From an uncultured Eubacteriales bacterium (GTDB taxonomy: Bacteria > Bacillota > Clostridia > Christensenellales > Aristaeellaceae), in the NCBI GenBank assembly GCA_900320085.1, contig ONRC01000010.1, positions 1 to 57,329 on the forward strand: 57,329 bases of DNA, given 5' to 3'. This document shows, piece after piece, positions 41,939 through 50,446 of this stretch. Each line of letters begins with the position of its first letter. Positions within the stretch are counted from its first letter, which is position 1. The position numbers were made by a program, and so were the translations under genes. The notes under the pieces were generated by a model that was not told the origin of the DNA, did not search any database, and saw nothing but the letters and a program-made list of their open reading frames with translations.

Positions 41939-42801
41939 GTGAAAAAGAAACCCTGAACGCGTACAAAACGCGGCTGGAAGCGTATCTGGATGACCTGCCC
42001 ATGACCGGCGCGCCGGATAAGCTGCGATCCGCCATGCGTTACAGTCTGCTGAACGGTGGCAAACGCCTGCGGGGCTGCTTACTGTTAGCGGCCTGCGAGC
42101 TGGGCGGGGGAGACGCGGAAGCGGCGCTGCCCTTTGCCGCGGCGCTGGAAATGATCCACGCCTATTCCCTCATCCACGACGATCTGCCCGCCATGGACAA
42201 CGACACGATGCGGCGGGGGAAACCCACCAATCATGTGGTGTTCGGCGAAGCCCTGGCGATTCTGGCGGGGGACGCGCTGCTGACCCACGCGGTGGAAGTG
42301 ATGGCAGCCTCGGGGCATCCAAACGCTTTCCCGGCCCTGGGTGAAATCATCCGGGCGGCGGGCGTCGGCGGGATGCTGGCGGGACAAACCCTGGACGTGA
42401 CCAACGAAGGCGCGGAACCGGACATTCGTCTGGTGGAAGAAATCCACAGGGGCAAGACCGCCGCGCTGCTCACCGCGCCGGTGACCGCTGGGCTCATTCT
42501 GGCCGGGGCAGAGGAAACGTTGGTAGAGGCTGGCAGAGCCTATGGCTACCATCTGGGCATGGCGTTCCAGATCGTGGACGATCTGCTGGATTTGGAGGGC
42601 GACCCGGTGCTCATGGGCAAGACCCTGGGCAAGGATCAGGCGGAAGGAAAACTGACCTGGCCCGCATGCGTGGGAATCGATCAGGCAAAACGGGACGCGG
42701 AAAAACACATCGGGCAGGCCGTGGAGGCCCTCGCTCCCTTTGGCGGAAAAGCGGCGTTTTTGCGCTCGCTGGCGCTCTCCACGCTGCATCGGGTACAATA
42801 G
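41935..42801 (+). CDS. ispA: Farnesyl/geranyl diphosphate synthase
   Basis: Trans-prenyltransferase that condenses isopentenyl and allylic diphosphates, feeding bactoprenol and quinone synthesis. The 288-residue protein has the first Asp-rich motif HDDLPAMDND near residue 82 with the two-residue spacing of type II FPP synthases, and the second FQIVDDLLD near 208. GGKRLRGCLLLAACEL near residue 40 binds IPP. The usual next genes dxs and tlyA are missing. Confidence 0.93.
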   Translation: MSEKETLNAYKTRLEAYLDDLPMTGAPDKLRSAMRYSLLNGGKRLRGCLLLAACELGGGDAEAALPFAAALEMIHAYSLIHDDLPAMDNDTMRRGKPTNHVVFGEALAILAGDALLTHAVEVMAASGHPNAFPALGEIIRAAGVGGMLAGQTLDVTNEGAEPDIRLVEEIHRGKTAALLTAPVTAGLILAGAEETLVEAGRAYGYHLGMAFQIVDDLLDLEGDPVLMGKTLGKDQAEGKLTWPACVGIDQAKRDAEKHIGQAVEALAPFGGKAAFLRSLALSTLHRVQ

Positions 42802-42816
42802 AAACGAGGGGAAAAA

Positions 42817-43266
42817 ATGCTTCAGTTCTTTGCGGATTTGTGGGCGAATGTGCCGCTCAAATGCGCGGCGGTTTCCTGGTGCGTGGCCCAGGGAATCAAG
42901 GTGCTCATCTCCCTGTGGCTGGATAAAAAGCTGGACTGGCGGCGGTGCTTCGGTATGGGCGGTATGCCGTCTTCCCACAGCGCCTTCGTGTTTTCGCTGA
43001 TGCTGTCCATCGCCGTGAAGGAAACAGTGGCCTCCACCCAATTCGCGTTGGCGTTCGCGCTGGCCGCCGTGGTGATTTACGACGCCATGGGGGTGCGCCG
43101 GGAAACGGGCAAGCAGGGCGAAGTGCTCAACCAGATTTTGTCCCAGGTGCTGGTGGAGGGCAAGCCCATCACGGAAAAGCAGCTCAAGGAGCTGGTGGGC
43201 CATACGCCCCTGGAAGTGATCGGCGGCGTGATCGTGGGTTCACTGGTCACGTTAATCTTTATCTGA
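42817..43266 (+). CDS. Divergent PAP2 family (DUF212) membrane protein
   Basis: A 149-residue membrane protein with the conserved GMGGMPSSHSAFVFSLMLSIAV, the phosphatase motif with SH, and a later YDAMGVRRETGKQ that completes the site. Four helices are predicted. The B. subtilis relative is YuiD. Such proteins may dephosphorylate lipid phosphates, perhaps the undecaprenyl or prenyl diphosphates made by IspA upstream; that link is inference. GAGGGG precedes the ATG. Confidence 0.87.
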   Translation: MLQFFADLWANVPLKCAAVSWCVAQGIKVLISLWLDKKLDWRRCFGMGGMPSSHSAFVFSLMLSIAVKETVASTQFALAFALAAVVIYDAMGVRRETGKQGEVLNQILSQVLVEGKPITEKQLKELVGHTPLEVIGGVIVGSLVTLIFI

Positions 43267-43305
43267 AATGTAACGCGGGGAAATTATTAAAGGAGGGCTA
43301 ATCAA

Positions 43306-43863
43306 ATGGACGCTTTTCTGGAAGAAGTGGTAACGAAACAGAACCGGGGCGCGCAGACGGCTGTTTACATCCTGGCGAATGTGGTCATGGTGATCTTCGG
43401 CGCACTGGCGCTGCTGGACTTTGCCACCATCGGCGCGGTGCTGCAGCAGACGGGCTTCAGCGTGGATTTCTTCCTGGTGCTGGCCCGGATGCTGGTGCTT
43501 GGCGCGGCGGCGTTCGGCATGTTCATTTACCGGGACCGGGTAAAGATGGAATATGAATACACCTTCACCAACGGGCAGATGGATTTTGCCCAGGTGTTCA
43601 ACAACAAAAAGCGCAAGAACCTGGGCACCATGAACATCAAGAACGTGGAAGCCTGCGGCCTGGTTTCCTCCGGTTCCTTCAACCGCTATATCAACATGCA
43701 GGGCATCAAGCGCACCAACTGGTTTTTGAACCGCGAAGCCGAGCTGCTGTACTTCTTCTTCCAGAAGGACGGGCAGAAGCGCATCATCATCATCGAGCCC
43801 AGCGAGGAAATGACCGGCCTGATCAAGAAGACCCTGGCCCAGGGCGTGTGGCAGAATAATTAA
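43306..43863 (+). CDS. Uncharacterised membrane protein (DUF6106-like)
   Basis: A 185-residue protein with two N-terminal helices (ILANVVMVIFGALALLDF and FFLVLARMLVLGAAAFGMFIY). A cytoplasmic PH-like domain follows (about 75-170; YEYTFTNGQMDFAQVFNNKKRKNLGTM-type beta strands, then LLYFFFQKDGQKRIIIIEPSEEM). It resembles DUF6106 proteins of Clostridia; this assignment is from memory and uncertain. Good AAAGGAGGG site. Function unknown. Confidence 0.7.
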   Translation: MDAFLEEVVTKQNRGAQTAVYILANVVMVIFGALALLDFATIGAVLQQTGFSVDFFLVLARMLVLGAAAFGMFIYRDRVKMEYEYTFTNGQMDFAQVFNNKKRKNLGTMNIKNVEACGLVSSGSFNRYINMQGIKRTNWFLNREAELLYFFFQKDGQKRIIIIEPSEEMTGLIKKTLAQGVWQNN

Positions 43864-43896
43864 AGAATTCCAGGAATAGGAAAGGAGAGAAATAAA

Positions 43897-44133
43897 ATGA
43901 CTGCGATGAGAAAAATCGGGATCGCATTGATGGTGATTGCCGTTGTCTTGCTTGGGATCGTGATTGCCCAGATTCAGGCAAACCTTGCGCAGACCGGCGC
44001 CATGGCAGGAAAAATCGTCTCCTACAAACCGCCTTTTACGAACCATGGCCTGTGGGTCGTGCTCGGTGGGATTGGCTCGGCCTTTGCTTTCCTGGGCGGC
44101 GCTGTCATGACAGTGCTGGGAAAGAATAAATGA
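43897..44133 (+). CDS. Small membrane protein of unknown function (78 aa)
   Basis: Two membrane helices (IGIALMVIAVVLLGIVIAQI and LWVVLGGIGSAFAFLGGAVM) separated by a short outer loop, with a lysine end. AAAGGAGAG lies before the ATG. Position after the DUF6106-like gene suggests cotranscription. It is the size and shape of many orphan membrane proteins, and I cannot name a family. Confidence 0.7.
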   Translation: MTAMRKIGIALMVIAVVLLGIVIAQIQANLAQTGAMAGKIVSYKPPFTNHGLWVVLGGIGSAFAFLGGAVMTVLGKNK

Positions 44134-44186
44134 TTGTATTTGAGGCAATCAATTTCAAAGAATGACAACAGCTTTGGAGAAAACGT

Positions 44187-45323
44187 ATGCCCATCTACCT
44201 TGACAACAGCGCCACCACCCGGGTTTGCGCCCAGGCGGTGGAGGCGATGACGAAATGTATGCGGGAGGAGTTTTACAACCCTTCCGCTTTATATGCGCCT
44301 GCGCTGGCAGCGCAGAAAAAAATGCGCGACTGCCGGGACGCGATTCTCAAAGCCGTTCACGCGCCCATGGGGAGCAAGGCTGTGTTCCTGTCCGGCGGCA
44401 CGGAGGCGGACAACCTGGTGATCTTCGGCAAAGCCGCGAAAGCCCGAAGCGGCCAGGTGCTGTTCAGCGCCGGGGAGCATCCCGCCGTGAAGGAGGCCTG
44501 CCAGATTTGCGGGCTGGAGCCGGTGGAAATGCCCTATGACCACCAGGGCATGGTGGACCTGGAAGCGCTGAAAGGGCTGCTTTCCGACCGGGTGGCGCTG
44601 GTCTGCTGCATGCAGGTGAACAACGAAACCGGGGCCATCCAGCCGCTCAAAGAAATCGGGGCACTGGTGAAGGAAAAAGCCCCCGCCGCTCATTTCCACG
44701 TGGATGGGGTACAGGGTTTCCTGCGGGTGCCTTTTGACATGACCGCTGTGGGCGCGGATTCCTACGCCCTGTCGGGCCACAAAATCCACGGGCCCAAGGG
44801 TATCGGCGCGCTGGTGATGGGGCCCCGGGTGCAATTGAATCCCAGGCAGGTGGGCGGCGGACAGGAGGGTCAGCTTCGTTCCGGCACCGAAAACACGCCG
44901 GGCATCGCAGGCCTGCTGGCGGCGATAGAAGCCTACCCGAAGGAAAACGATATGCGGGAAAACAAACTGCTGCTGTGGCGGCTGATTCGGGAAGCGGTCC
45001 CGGAAGCAGCCGTCAATGGCCCGGCCCCGGACAGCGACGTGTCCGCGCCCCACATCCTGAATGTGTCCCTGCCCCCGGTACGGTCGGAAACCATGCTTCA
45101 CGCGCTGGAAGGAGAAGGCGTGTATGTGGGCATGGGCTCGGCCTGCTCCTCCTTTAAGCAGCGGATCAGCCCCGTGCTCAAGGCCATGCATACGCCGCAA
45201 AAGCTGGCTGAATCCGCCCTGCGCTTTTCCCTGTCGCTGGAAAATACCGCCGACGAAATGCGGCAGACGGTGGCTGCGATTCAGCGGCAATACGTCATTC
45301 TTTCCAAATACCAACGTCGATAA
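44187..45323 (+). CDS. Cysteine desulfurase (NifS/IscS family)
   Basis: PLP enzyme that takes sulfur from cysteine. The 378-residue protein starts PIYLDNSATTRVC. It has SGGTEADNLVIFG, NNETGAIQP, HVDGVQGFLRVP, the PLP lysine in LSGHKIHGPKG and the active cysteine in GMGSACSS. It lies 16 nt before thiI, so it most likely supplies persulfide sulfur for 4-thiouridine in tRNA, as the dedicated NifZ does in B. subtilis. The ribosome site is weak (TTTGGAGAAAACGT). Confidence 0.92.
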   Translation: MPIYLDNSATTRVCAQAVEAMTKCMREEFYNPSALYAPALAAQKKMRDCRDAILKAVHAPMGSKAVFLSGGTEADNLVIFGKAAKARSGQVLFSAGEHPAVKEACQICGLEPVEMPYDHQGMVDLEALKGLLSDRVALVCCMQVNNETGAIQPLKEIGALVKEKAPAAHFHVDGVQGFLRVPFDMTAVGADSYALSGHKIHGPKGIGALVMGPRVQLNPRQVGGGQEGQLRSGTENTPGIAGLLAAIEAYPKENDMRENKLLLWRLIREAVPEAAVNGPAPDSDVSAPHILNVSLPPVRSETMLHALEGEGVYVGMGSACSSFKQRISPVLKAMHTPQKLAESALRFSLSLENTADEMRQTVAAIQRQYVILSKYQRR

Positions 45324-45339
45324 GAGGGGTTGAACGATC

Positions 45340-46491
45340 ATGCTAAAACTGCTCATGGTTCGCTACGGCGAGATTTATTTGAAGGGCCTGAACCGACCTT
45401 ACTTTTTGAAAGCCCTGGTCAAGCGCGTGCGGGAAGCGGCCAAGCCCTTCGGGGGCCAGGTGTGGCTCCACGACGCCCGCATTTTTATCAGCGACGCGGA
45501 GGACCTGGAAGGCTGCATGGCGCGGGTGAGCAAGGTCTTCGGCGTCCACTCCATTGCGCCCGCCATCGAAATGGAAAAGGACAACTTCGAGGGCATCTGC
45601 GAACAGGCCAACGCGCTGATGAAGGGGCTCTCCGGCACCTTCAAGGTGGAGGCCCGCCGGGCCGACAAGCATTATTTCCTCACCTCCCCGCAGATCAACA
45701 TGCAGGTGGGCGAATATGTGCTGATGCGCAATGAGGACCATTTGAAGGTGGACGTGCGCAAGCCCGAACATGTCCTCTCCATCGAAATCCGGGATCAGGC
45801 GTATCTGTACTGCACGGTGTACCCCGCTGTGGGCGGCATGCCGGTGGGCACCGGCGGCAAGGCGGCGCTGCTGCTTTCCGGCGGCATCGACAGCCCGGTG
45901 GCGGGCTACATGATCGCCAAGCGCGGCGTGCAGATGGTAGCGGTGCACTACCATTCCTTCCCCTATACCAGCGAATTCGCCAAGCAGAAGGTGCTGGACC
46001 TGGCGAAGATCCTCAGCGAATACTGCTGCGGGCTGAAGGTCTACGTGGTGCCCTTTACCGAGATTCAGATGCAGATTCATGAAAAGTGCCCGGAGGATTA
46101 CACCACCCTCATCATGCGCCGCTACATGATGCGCATTGCCGAGCGCATCGCGCAAAAGGAAGAGGCCATGGCGCTGATCACCGGCGAATCCATCGGCCAG
46201 GTGGCCAGCCAGACCATGGAGGCGCTGATCACCACCAACGAAGTGGTGAAAACCATGCCGGTGTACCGTCCCCTCATCGGCTTTGACAAGATTGACATCA
46301 TGGAGTACGCCCGGAAAATCGGCACCTACGAAACCTCCATCCTGCCCTATGAGGACTGCTGCACCGTCTTTACCCCCCGTCACCCTGCCACCAAACCCAA
46401 GGAAGCGCTGATCCAGAAGGGCGAAAACGCGCTGGATCAGGAAACGCTGATTCAAGCTGCGGTTGATAACGCGGAAATCGTAGAATTATAA
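45340..46491 (+). CDS. thiI: tRNA 4-thiouridine synthetase ThiI
   Basis: Activates U8 of tRNA with ATP and inserts sulfur. The 383-residue protein has an N-terminal ferredoxin-like and THUMP region (about 1-165; MVRYGEIYLKGLNRPYFLKAL) and the PP-loop domain with LLLSGGIDSPVAGYMIAKRG near 180. GESIGQVASQTMEAL and YEDCCTVF follow. The rhodanese extension of the E. coli enzyme is absent, as in most Firmicutes, so sulfur should come straight from the desulfurase encoded before it. Confidence 0.95.
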   Translation: MLKLLMVRYGEIYLKGLNRPYFLKALVKRVREAAKPFGGQVWLHDARIFISDAEDLEGCMARVSKVFGVHSIAPAIEMEKDNFEGICEQANALMKGLSGTFKVEARRADKHYFLTSPQINMQVGEYVLMRNEDHLKVDVRKPEHVLSIEIRDQAYLYCTVYPAVGGMPVGTGGKAALLLSGGIDSPVAGYMIAKRGVQMVAVHYHSFPYTSEFAKQKVLDLAKILSEYCCGLKVYVVPFTEIQMQIHEKCPEDYTTLIMRRYMMRIAERIAQKEEAMALITGESIGQVASQTMEALITTNEVVKTMPVYRPLIGFDKIDIMEYARKIGTYETSILPYEDCCTVFTPRHPATKPKEALIQKGENALDQETLIQAAVDNAEIVEL

Positions 46492-46511
46492 GTGATCTTG
46501 GAGGAAACGCA

Positions 46512-47474
46512 ATGAAAAAAACATTTGCTTTGCTGCTGGCGCTGTGCCTGTCGCTCAGTCTTTGCTTTGCCATGGCAGAAGAAACTCCGGCAGCGGTTGA
46601 AGAACAGCCTGTGCTGACGGCGCAGGAAACCGTCGCCGCCGCGTATGCGCTGGCGGAGGGCGAAACCATGCCCAACGTGACTCTGACCGGAAAAATCGCG
46701 GCGATTTTGACGCCCTACAGCGAGGAAACGGGGAGCGTCACTTTGAGCCTGCAAGTAGACGAACTGGCCGATCAATTGATTCTGTGCAGCGGTCTGACCG
46801 GGGAAGGCGCTGCCCGACTGAAGGAAGGCGACGTTATTACTGTTCTGGGCACGATCAAGGCGGAGAACGGCGTCGTCGGGTTCGCCGAGGGCTGCGTCCT
46901 GAGCGCTGTGGAGGAAGCCGCGGAAGCGGTGGAAGAAACCGTGGAGGCTATTGAAGAAGCGGCCGCCGAAACGGAAGAAGCCATTGAAGAAGCCGTTGAA
47001 GAAGCGGCGGAGGAACTGGAGCCGCCGCAGTCCGCCGAGTCCCTGGTGCTGGATTTCCTGAGCGGCCTGGGCATTGACACTACGGGGTATGAGGAAAAGA
47101 TTTCTTCCGCTCTGGATGATGCCAAGTCCGCGCTGACGGACCTGCAGTCCTCCGCCGGGAATTGGCTGAGCGACGCCCGGGAAGGCCTCTCCGGGCTCCT
47201 GGACAATGCTGGCGAGGGATGGAATACCTTCCTTCACGAGTTGAATGAAAGCGTCGAACAGGCCAGGACCTCCGCCGAACCCGAAATCCAGGAGCTGCGC
47301 GCCACCCTGGAAAAGCTGCTCCAGCAGGCCACGGAAAAAGATCCGCAAAGCGAGGAAACCCAGAAGCTAAGGGAACTGCTGGAAGCTGCGAAAACGCTTG
47401 TGGAAGACGACGCGGAAGCTGTCAAGGCTTTCTTTGCCCAGGTGGTGGACATCCTGACGGGCGGAAAAGAATAA
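46512..47474 (+). CDS. Exported coiled-coil protein of unknown function (320 aa)
   Basis: Signal peptide KKTFALLLALCLSLSLCFAMA. The next part is an OB-like beta domain (about 40-130; MPNVTLTGKIAAILTPYSEETGSV, VITVLGTIKAENG). A very acidic Glu/Ala coiled coil comes next (about 130-170), then further amphipathic helices (about 180-310; SSALDDAKSALTDLQSSAG). No anchor or enzyme motif is seen. It resembles the other exported proteins of the window only in the signal. TTGGAGG precedes the ATG, and a strong terminator follows. Confidence 0.75.
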   Translation: MKKTFALLLALCLSLSLCFAMAEETPAAVEEQPVLTAQETVAAAYALAEGETMPNVTLTGKIAAILTPYSEETGSVTLSLQVDELADQLILCSGLTGEGAARLKEGDVITVLGTIKAENGVVGFAEGCVLSAVEEAAEAVEETVEAIEEAAAETEEAIEEAVEEAAEELEPPQSAESLVLDFLSGLGIDTTGYEEKISSALDDAKSALTDLQSSAGNWLSDAREGLSGLLDNAGEGWNTFLHELNESVEQARTSAEPEIQELRATLEKLLQQATEKDPQSEETQKLRELLEAAKTLVEDDAEAVKAFFAQVVDILTGGKE

Positions 47475-47491
47475 TATCATGCTCCTGAGAG

Positions 47492-47516
47492 GGCCGCGAT
47501 TTCGCGGCCTTTTTTT
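47492..47516 (+). terminator. Rho-independent terminator
   Basis: GGCCGCG (47492-47498), loop ATTT, CGCGGCC (47503-47509), then seven T. It separates the exported protein from spoIIE. Confidence 0.93.
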
Positions 47517-47535
47517 CGCCCTCGCGTTGGCGCAG

Positions 47536-47622
47536 ATCGACAATCTTTTCACCCTGAATCGACGCCTGTTTCCGCCTCCATCCGATATGATGACCGTATA
47601 CATGCAGGATGGAGGCGGAAGC
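47536..47622 (+). promoter_or_regulatory. spoIIE upstream region: hairpin over the ribosome site, weak Spo0A-like boxes
   Basis: GTTTCCGCCTCCATCC (47568-47583) pairs with GGATGGAGGCGGAAGC (47607-47622), 16 bp with one G-U; the start codon is the next base. The right arm holds the whole Shine-Dalgarno. ATCGACA (47537-47543) and ATCGACG (47558-47564) each resemble the 0A box TTCGNCA with one and two mismatches. TATGAT (47586-47591) in the loop could be a -10. Confidence 0.6.
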
Positions 47623-49974
47623 ATGGAACCGGTAGAAGTCGAGCTTGAGATCCCCCCAGTAAAACGGTATAAAATCTGGAACGCAAAGAAAGAAAAGACC
47701 CGCAGAAGCGCGAAGGAAATGGCGAAAACGCTGGGCCGCGGGCTGCCGATGGCTGGCGTATTCTTTTTATTCAGCCTGGCCCAGTGTTTTTCGGTGCCGT
47801 CTCCGTTCACGATCAGCGCGGTGACGGCGCTGCTGTGCGAGGGAGTAAACGCCACAGGCGCCTTCACGGGTTTGGCGGCAGGCCTGCTTTTCCGGATTCT
47901 GTGGCGGCTGCCGCTGGATTTGGGCCAGTTTGGCGCGTGCCTGTGCTGCTTTCTGCTGATCCGGGCAATTCAGAAAACGGAAGGTCAGCTATATCTTTTG
48001 CTGACCGCGCTGCTGATCGGGCGGGCATTTCCGGGCATTGTCGAATCACCCGACGGCCAGTCGGTGATCCTGTACGCTTCCGGAACGGCTCTGGGGCTGG
48101 CTTCGTTTCCGGCGCTGCGCCGGTGTGCGCAGATCCTGCGGGACAGGCCGGCGAAAATCAGCCGGGACGACCTGCTTTGCCTGTTCCTTCCCTATTTGCT
48201 GGTCATCGCCGGACTGGGCAGGCTGTCCGTGTTTGATATGAACCTGGGGTATCTGGCGGCGGCGGGCTGTGTGCTGACGGTATCCTGGATATGCGGCGGC
48301 GTGTGGGGCATGTGCCTGGGACTGGGCAGCGGGCTGGCCCTGCTGGTGAGCGGCCAGAGCGCGCTGCTGCTGGTAAACCTGTCGTTCAGCGCGGTGCTGG
48401 CCGGGCTGTTTCAGGGCCGCAACAGGCCTTTGACCGCCCTGGTGTTTTTCTTTGGCTCTATGATTTCCACTTATCTGATCGCGTCGGTATTCTATCCCTT
48501 CCTGCTGGTGTCGGAGGCTGCCGCCGCAGTGGCTTTCTGCCTGCTGCCCAATCGGCTGCTGAACCGCCTGGACCGGCGCGCGCGGCAGGTCAGCTGGTTC
48601 GCGCCCCGGGAAAACGCTTACATGCGGATGCGGATGAACCGCTGGCTGCAAGCGGTGGAGCGCATGGCCGAGGCGCTGCCTGCGCCCCGGATCGCGCCTG
48701 TGGACGAGGAAGAAGAATGCTCCGCGCTTTGCGAGGAACTGTGCGCCGCCTGTGACCGCCTGCCGATCTGCTGGCATGACAACGCCGCCGATACCCAGGC
48801 GGGTATGGAAGCGCTGGCCGCGCGGCCTGGGGACCCCGAGGAATATTTGGGGATCATCAACCGGTATTTTTCCCAATGTCCGCGTATTGCCCGGCTGCCC
48901 GAGCTGCTTTCGCGGCTTGACGCGGAGCGGGAAAAACGCACGCGCCAGGCGATCTGCGCCGAGTATGAGCGGGATATGCTGCGCACGCATCTGACCGCCA
49001 TGGTTCAGGCGGTGGAATCCATTTCTTCGTCGAAGGGTGAGGGCGGCGAGGAAACAGCGCTGCTGTACAAAACGGAAAGCGCGCTGCAGGCTCTGCGCTT
49101 TCCGGGCCACGCCGCTTTCGCCAAGCAGGAGGACGGGCATATCGTGCTGGGCCTGCGCTGCGACCCGCTCACCCTGCCGCTGCCGGCAGGGGACGATTTG
49201 GCCGCGCGGCTGAGCGTGCAGCTGCGCGTACCGCTGGCTGTTACCCGGCAGGAGCAGGGCCAGGTGGTGCTGGAGGAAGAACCGCCCATGACCTTGGACA
49301 TCGGCATGGTGACGGCCTGCGCCGTGAACCGGGAAAGCAAGCACCGCCATTTCCGCAAGCCGGACAACGGGGACGCGGTGCTGACGAAAATCCTGCCGGG
49401 CGGCTGCGAGCTGCTGGCCCTCAGCGATGGAATGGGCCATGGAGCGGGTGCGCAGGAGGAAAGCAGGAAAACGCTGGAGCTGCTGTCCCTGTGCCTGGAA
49501 GCGGGTTATTCACGCGGCCAGGCTATGACCGCCGTGAACGGCGCGATGCTTTCCGCCACGGGTGGGGAAAAGTTCGCTACGGTGGATTTGTGCGTGGTGA
49601 ACCTGTGGACGGGGGAAACCGTGATGAACAAGCTGGGAGCCTGCGTTTCTTATATTATGCAGGGGCAAAAACTGCAAACGGTGGAAGGCGCGGCGCTGCC
49701 CCTGGGCATCATCGAGCACGCCGTGCCGATGGAACACAGCTTTACCCTGGGGGAGGGGGACATGCTGCTGCTGGTCAGCGATGGGGTGACTGACGCGTTT
49801 CCGGAGGAGGCGGTGATTCCCCGGCTTCTGCGCCAGAATCGGAATCAGACGCCCCAGCGTATCGCCGACACCCTGCTGCGGGAAGCGATCATGCAGCAAA
49901 ACGGCTTGCCTGCCGACGATATGACCGTCCTGTGCGCCAGGGTGACCGCCCGCGATCGGAAGAAGAAAAAGTGA
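47623..49974 (+). CDS. spoIIE: Stage II sporulation protein E, PP2C phosphatase
   Basis: Dephosphorylates SpoIIAA and so activates sigma-F in the forespore; also acts at the polar septum. The 783-residue protein has a basic cytoplasmic start and about ten membrane helices (about 45-320). A central regulatory domain with a Cys-rich patch (CSALCEELCAACDRLPICW, about 365-385) follows. The C-terminal PP2C domain (about 560-780) has LLALSDGMGHGAGAQEES, KFATVDLCVVNLWTG, KLGACVSYIM, LLLVSDGVTDAFPEE and DDMTVLCARV. ATG 47623 was chosen for its GGAGG site and family start. Its presence implies sporulation or a retained relic of it. Confidence 0.94.
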   Translation: MEPVEVELEIPPVKRYKIWNAKKEKTRRSAKEMAKTLGRGLPMAGVFFLFSLAQCFSVPSPFTISAVTALLCEGVNATGAFTGLAAGLLFRILWRLPLDLGQFGACLCCFLLIRAIQKTEGQLYLLLTALLIGRAFPGIVESPDGQSVILYASGTALGLASFPALRRCAQILRDRPAKISRDDLLCLFLPYLLVIAGLGRLSVFDMNLGYLAAAGCVLTVSWICGGVWGMCLGLGSGLALLVSGQSALLLVNLSFSAVLAGLFQGRNRPLTALVFFFGSMISTYLIASVFYPFLLVSEAAAAVAFCLLPNRLLNRLDRRARQVSWFAPRENAYMRMRMNRWLQAVERMAEALPAPRIAPVDEEEECSALCEELCAACDRLPICWHDNAADTQAGMEALAARPGDPEEYLGIINRYFSQCPRIARLPELLSRLDAEREKRTRQAICAEYERDMLRTHLTAMVQAVESISSSKGEGGEETALLYKTESALQALRFPGHAAFAKQEDGHIVLGLRCDPLTLPLPAGDDLAARLSVQLRVPLAVTRQEQGQVVLEEEPPMTLDIGMVTACAVNRESKHRHFRKPDNGDAVLTKILPGGCELLALSDGMGHGAGAQEESRKTLELLSLCLEAGYSRGQAMTAVNGAMLSATGGEKFATVDLCVVNLWTGETVMNKLGACVSYIMQGQKLQTVEGAALPLGIIEHAVPMEHSFTLGEGDMLLLVSDGVTDAFPEEAVIPRLLRQNRNQTPQRIADTLLREAIMQQNGLPADDMTVLCARVTARDRKKKK

Positions 49975-50024
49975 CATGCGCCTATCTACTGGCGACAATA
50001 CAAACAGTTGTCAAGATGATGATA

Positions 50025-50057
50025 AAAAATGCGCTTCGCTGATGCGGGCGCATTTTT
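50025..50057 (+). terminator. Rho-independent terminator after spoIIE
   Basis: AAAAATGCGC (50025-50034) and GCGCATTTTT (50048-50057) form a 10-bp stem around a 13-nt loop. The A and T tracts allow use on both strands. Confidence 0.85.
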
Positions 50058-50092
50058 GCACGAATTTTGTCCGTTTGCCGTTGGAAAAAGAT

Positions 50093-50121
50093 TTGCCAAA
50101 TCGCTTGTGATGCGATACAAT
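50093..50121 (+). promoter_or_regulatory. Promoter of the zinc-ribbon/thioesterase pair
   Basis: TTGCCA (50093-50098), a 17-nt spacer and TACAAT (50116-50121). The hairpin GCGCC/GGCGC near 50132-50145 lies in the leader. Confidence 0.7.
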
Positions 50122-50170
50122 CAGAAGGAACCGCGCCGATGGCGCGACCAAACCAACCGAGGTGATTTTC

Positions 50171-50446
50171 ATGCGCTGCGGATGTCCGCGCTGCAATACG
50201 GACAGCTATATGGTGCATTCCGAACGGGACAATTGCTGCGTATGTCCCGAATGCCTGTACCGCTGCTATGCCTGCCAGGGCGACGGTCAGGCGCTGAGCC
50301 GGGACGCCATCCTGCGATTAAAGAGCGAGACGCCCGTCGAGCAGGCCTTTTTCCTGCGCCAATACGCGGCTGAGGACGCGTCTGACCAGGTGGTTGAGCC
50401 GGGACTGCAATCCATCCGCAGGCGGGACGAGGAGGAATGGGAATGA
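50171..50446 (+). CDS. Small zinc-ribbon-like protein (91 aa)
   Basis: Nine cysteines lie in the first 38 residues, including CGCPRCNTDSY, CCVCPECLYRCYAC, so one or two zinc sites are likely. The C-terminal half (about 45-91) is a charged helix. GAGGTG lies 6 nt before ATG 50171; a GTG at 50162 is less likely. It overlaps the thioesterase gene by ATGA. The family is not recognised and the function is unknown. Confidence 0.7.
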   Translation: MRCGCPRCNTDSYMVHSERDNCCVCPECLYRCYACQGDGQALSRDAILRLKSETPVEQAFFLRQYAAEDASDQVVEPGLQSIRRRDEEEWE

